Below, one piece after another: positions 18,609 to 21,118 of a stretch of 21,118 nucleotides of DNA (the stretch's first letter is position 1; the number at the start of each line of letters is the position of its first letter). The notes under the pieces are model-generated. The model did not search any database and was not told the DNA's origin. It saw only the letters and a list, made by a program, of their open reading frames with translations. A program made the position numbers and the translations under genes. This DNA is from Cyclostephanos tholiformis (lineage: Eukaryota > Bacillariophyta > Thalassiosirophyceae > Thalassiosirales > Thalassiosiraceae), in assembly GCA_036939975.1 (NCBI GenBank), contig JALLPB010000179.1:1-21118 (forward strand), written 5' to 3'.

Positions 18609-19496
18609 ATGGCACCAGCTGAGCCCTACCCCTTTGGTATCAGTGCGGAACTACCAAGGTCCTTCCAAAAAGCCGACATTCTCCCAATATCTTCCACCAC
18701 ATGGGAATGCGTTGCTGAGGTCCACTTGTCGAGGTACCCCAATATGGGTCAGATGGTGGATAGCCTCAAACAGAAATTCAAGGAGTTACACAACAAGAAG
18801 GTTTCAACCGGCAATCTGATGTGTCCTCCTGATGTTGCCAGGGCAAAGCATCTAAGGCACCAAATAATTGATAATATGGATGGGACTGACCTCAATGATG
18901 AGGATGATGATGACAAAGAAGACGAGGAGGATCATGACATAAATTTTTTGAATGGAGGTGGAAGCAATATTTTGTCACAGGGGGGTGAAGAGAAGGAGGA
19001 CAATGGTGATGGTGAGATTGTTGGTGGAGTAAGTATGCAATCTTCCTTTATGGCCTCATCTGCATCTGGTGCAGCATCAGTGTGGTTGGCATCTTCCTGT
19101 AGGCAAAATAAGCACCCACCAACACACATGACAGCAATGTCAAGACCACGTGCACATCAGAATAATTCCCCTGAGTCACCGGGGAGTGATGACAGGATCG
19201 GAAGCATGATGGCGATTATGATGATGAATCAGAGTGCAAATCAAGATGAGAGATGGGAGGAGAGAGTGGAGAGATGCGAGGAATTTCTTCTTCAATTAAA
19301 GATGAAGCAGCAGCAGATGCAACAACAACAAAATCTATTCACTATGATGCTTCTGAATATGAGTGGAGGAGATGGCAATTTATTGGCCATCAGTAGTGGT
19401 CAACAGCAAAAATGCAAAGTAGTGATTGTCCATGATCGCAGTGGAGGAGGGGACAATGGCAACAAAGGTGGGGAAGTTAAAAATAATGATGGATAA
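18609..19496 (+). CDS. PIF/Harbinger-type trihelix/Myb-like accessory protein
   Basis: 295 residues, single exon. Residues ~25-90 (LPISSTTWECVAEVHLSRYP, DSLKQKFKELHNKK, CPPDVARAKHLRHQIID) match the Myb/SANT-trihelix-like DNA-binding domain of accessory ORFs that accompany PIF/Harbinger transposases, with Trp32 of the first helix. In intact relatives a tract such as GRPPGxxNYxxxEVxxLLd normally precedes this; here the first ~24 residues do not match and a stop lies nine codons before the ATG, so the N-terminus is probably frame-shifted or lost. Residues 94-110 are acidic (DLNDEDDDDKEDEEDHD). Residues ~213-250 form a Gln-rich coiled coil (ERVERCEEFLLQLKMKQQQ). The tail is Gly/Asn-rich. Known partners help the transposase enter the nucleus and bind its ends; a role here is inference. 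The transposase relic lies convergent, 0.6 kb downstream. Confidence 0.65.
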   Translation: MAPAEPYPFGISAELPRSFQKADILPISSTTWECVAEVHLSRYPNMGQMVDSLKQKFKELHNKKVSTGNLMCPPDVARAKHLRHQIIDNMDGTDLNDEDDDDKEDEEDHDINFLNGGGSNILSQGGEEKEDNGDGEIVGGVSMQSSFMASSASGAASVWLASSCRQNKHPPTHMTAMSRPRAHQNNSPESPGSDDRIGSMMAIMMMNQSANQDERWEERVERCEEFLLQLKMKQQQMQQQQNLFTMMLLNMSGGDGNLLAISSGQQQKCKVVIVHDRSGGGDNGNKGGEVKNNDG

Positions 19497-20119
19497 TTAT
19501 TCATCAGTAGTGAACAAAATCAAAAAAGTGTGGGGATGAGTGTCATTGAATCGTTGAAAAAATTAATAAGTAGTAGCAGAAGTACACATTAATTATTCTA
19601 ATTATTAATTAGTGGAAGGAGAGCACAGGAATTTTTGTATTTTAAGATTTTAGTACAAAAATGATACCATCGTACTATCATATTTAATGGAGGATGGCAG
19701 GGTTGGTGATGATGGAGGCATGGTGGTTGTGGCAGTGGTGGTGGTGGTGTGCCTGGTGTGTTATCTTTCTTCCAATAGTTCTGTTGAGGGAGTGGCTGAG
19801 AAAACAATTTTGCGCTGTTTAGAGTTGTGTATGTAGAGTGTATGGTGAGTCAAGTGGCTGTTAATATGTGAGATTCACATTTTCATGTATTAATATGTGA
19901 AAATGTGGATCTCACATATTAATACGTGAACTTCTACACAGGACCAGTACAACCAAATGTTAATACGTGAAACTTTAAAAATTAGTAACAGATGATGATG
20001 TATTCTGACTGCACAAGTAAAAACATGTGTAATGCATGGCATGGAGAGTCATGTGGATGGAGTGCACATTCCAAATACCATTCTTTCTGGCATGATTAGC
20101 TAGTAGAAAAAGGGCTATT
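19497..20119. other. Spacer between convergent Harbinger-related pieces
   Basis: AT-rich DNA with a GGTGGTGGTG stretch near 19735 and the hairpin at 19861-19922. Frames on either strand are low complexity (His/Pro-rich) or short. No complete terminal inverted repeats of an element were found by eye. Confidence 0.5.
19861..19922. repeat. Inverted repeat, 25-bp arms, 12-nt loop
   Basis: Left arm 19861-19885 (TTAATATGTGAGAT-T-CACA...) pairs with right arm 19898-19922 (...TGTG-G-ATCTCACATATTAA) at 24 of 25 positions. The loop 19886-19897 is TGTATTAATATG. TTAATAYGTGA also occurs at the loop/right-arm junction, just after the right arm (TTAATACGTGAA, 19919) and at 19960. It could be a small MITE-like remnant, a transcript 3' hairpin or transposon subterminal motifs. 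Confidence 0.85.
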
Positions 20120-20584
20120 TCAAGTTTTAAAACTAATTCCTGTGCTCTCAAGTACAAAGTCAACGTTTGCATTGCAATCAAGTGGTCCTGCATTCAATGT
20201 AATCATCCCTTGATCATTTTCTGACTCATATAGATGGTGCCACATGCTAAGACTTGGGTCATGTAAACAACATCTAGGTATTTTCCCCTGCCAAAGCCAC
20301 CTACCAATAATGTCCAATTCCTTGTGAAATGCCTTTTGATAATGAGAATGAATCATCCTCTCTATAGCATGCTGACAATGTCTAATACTCTGAAAATGAT
20401 GATCATTATTGAAGAGCAAGAGACAAATAATAACGCACCACAAGTCACTCATTCCCAAGACAAATTGAATGCAGCACAGGGAGGGAAATACAGAATGGTT
20501 TAGAGTGCAATGGCGGCGGCTCATGAGATGTGACAACAGCTGGGGAGGCCAGGGTGCAGGGCGGTGGCAGATGTGTGGGGACAT
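20120..20584 (-). pseudogene. Harbinger (DDE_Tnp_4-type) transposase N-terminal fragment
   Basis: In a 154-residue minus frame, GKIPRCCLHDPSLSMWHHLY and ENDQGMITLNAGPLDCNA-(N)-VDFVLES match the segment that precedes the catalytic domain in algal HARBI1-like transposases (pattern sPWrxLyxSxxDxAmITltGlDxxaFxxLL). W115 and GMITL (126-130) are the landmarks. The frame then ends (SFKT stop) and no DDE catalytic core follows in any frame down to 19500, so it is truncated. An inserted residue or two around NAGPLDCNANVDF hints at small indels. Upstream residues ~45-100 may belong to the same protein. It faces the accessory ORF at 18609-19496, a combination expected of a decayed Harbinger copy, although they could come from different insertions. 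Confidence 0.5.
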
Positions 20585-20758
20585 AAATTTATATGCAAAT
20601 GGGGGGGGGGCATTGTATATCTGATGTGTCTATGTGTCAAACCAACATAAAATAGGGTCATATGTTTTTATGTTTTATGTTTTTAGGAAAGCTCCTATAG
20701 TAAAAAAAGAGCCTTTTGAGCCCGGTGTTTTTGGAAAAAATATTTAGGAGAATGCTAG
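20585..20758. other. Short AT-rich spacer
   Basis: Contains a G10 run (about 20602-20611) and repeated TATGTTTTTATGTTTTATGTTTTTAGG. No gene seen. Confidence 0.4.
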
Positions 20759-21037
20759 TTAATTTGCAATCCAGCTCTCAACCTCCTTTGTCCAATTGGG
20801 GATTTGATAGGGATCAGGCATTGTGTGCTGAATCAGGGTGGAGGGGATCAATCCCCCATTGTATTTAGATGAGGGAACTGTGCTGGGGTCCCTCCTTTGC
20901 ATCAGGGGAGGGCAATTCTGGTTCATGAAAGCCACAAATTGGTCAAAAAATGCACCTGCAACAAAGGGGGTTTGACCTCCTGAAAAATCAAAACCATCAG
21001 CCACAATGCAACAATCAAACAGCGTGGCAATAGTCAC
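20759..21037 (-). CDS. Unrecognised ORF fragment at the right end
   Basis: A minus-strand frame of 92 codons (LFDCCIVADGFDFSGGQTPF, then FVAFMNQNCPPLMQRRDPST, ending TKEVESWIAN). It opens at GTG, not ATG, and a TAA lies seven codons upstream of it, so a start must come from another exon or be lost. Composition is protein-like, without low complexity. It lies upstream of, and on the same strand as, the transposase fragment, so it may be another piece of that element. No domain recognised. Confidence 0.3.
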   Translation of the reverse strand: MTIATLFDCCIVADGFDFSGGQTPFVAGAFFDQFVAFMNQNCPPLMQRRDPSTVPSSKYNGGLIPSTLIQHTMPDPYQIPNWTKEVESWIAN

Positions 21038-21118
21038 AGGATAATAAATACATTAAATAAGCAAATTACTTTTTATGTCATCTCTGGCCCCCAAAGCCCC
21101 ATTAATTAGGCATTTAGA

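Noticed and set aside
1..21118. tRNA, rRNA or other structured RNA genes
   Set aside because: No T-loop-type GGTTCRANYCC with matching acceptor arms and no rRNA signature seen by eye; a covariance-model search would be needed to exclude small ncRNAs.

Overview
The window reads as nuclear DNA of a photosynthetic stramenopile, most probably a diatom. Four things point there. (1) Genes are short and interrupted by a few GT-AG introns of about 80-415 bp. (2) The transporter at 12780-14755 starts with a signal peptide whose predicted cut site lies before Phe in SSFAW, the ASAFAP-type plastid-entry motif of algae with red-derived secondary plastids. (3) There are 27-residue CSHEGCTN zinc-binding repeats of a kind I associate with diatom gene models. 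(4) There is PIF/Harbinger-type transposon debris. The genus cannot be told from the sequence.

Layout. 1-1312: array of diverged ~183-bp satellite-like units. 1404-2803: minus-strand relic of a zinc-finger protein, broken by stops and a frameshift. 2804-7300: gene-poor, AT-rich, CpG-poor DNA with a split direct repeat, an AT-rich 37-39-bp tandem array and one doubtful small ORF. 7301-8095: an intact plus-strand ORF with 22-residue Pro-punctuated amphipathic repeats. 8129-9505: a decayed reading frame of unknown family containing a recent 117-bp tandem duplication. 9676-10134: five exact 81-bp zinc-binding repeat units, broken by stops.

10178-17732 is a sharply different, GC- and CpG-rich gene island. 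It holds short-chain acyl-CoA dehydrogenase (ACADS-like, minus, three exons), a divergently transcribed plastid-targeted EamA/DMT transporter (plus, two exons), a small coiled-coil protein (plus, three exons) and the histone H3-H4 chaperone ASF1 (minus, two exons). From about 18.1 kb the sequence returns to repeat-type DNA: a trihelix/Myb-like Harbinger accessory ORF (18609-19496), a hairpin with TTAATAYGTGA motifs, a convergent fragment of a Harbinger transposase (20584-20120) and an unknown ORF at the right end.

How the genes relate: ACADS (mitochondrial beta-oxidation) and the transporter share a ~700-bp divergent promoter region, but nothing shows that they act in one pathway. The island is housekeeping; the flanks are transposon and satellite debris. 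The best candidates for something undescribed are the 22-mer repeat protein and the decayed ORF/zinc-repeat complex between 7.3 and 10.1 kb.
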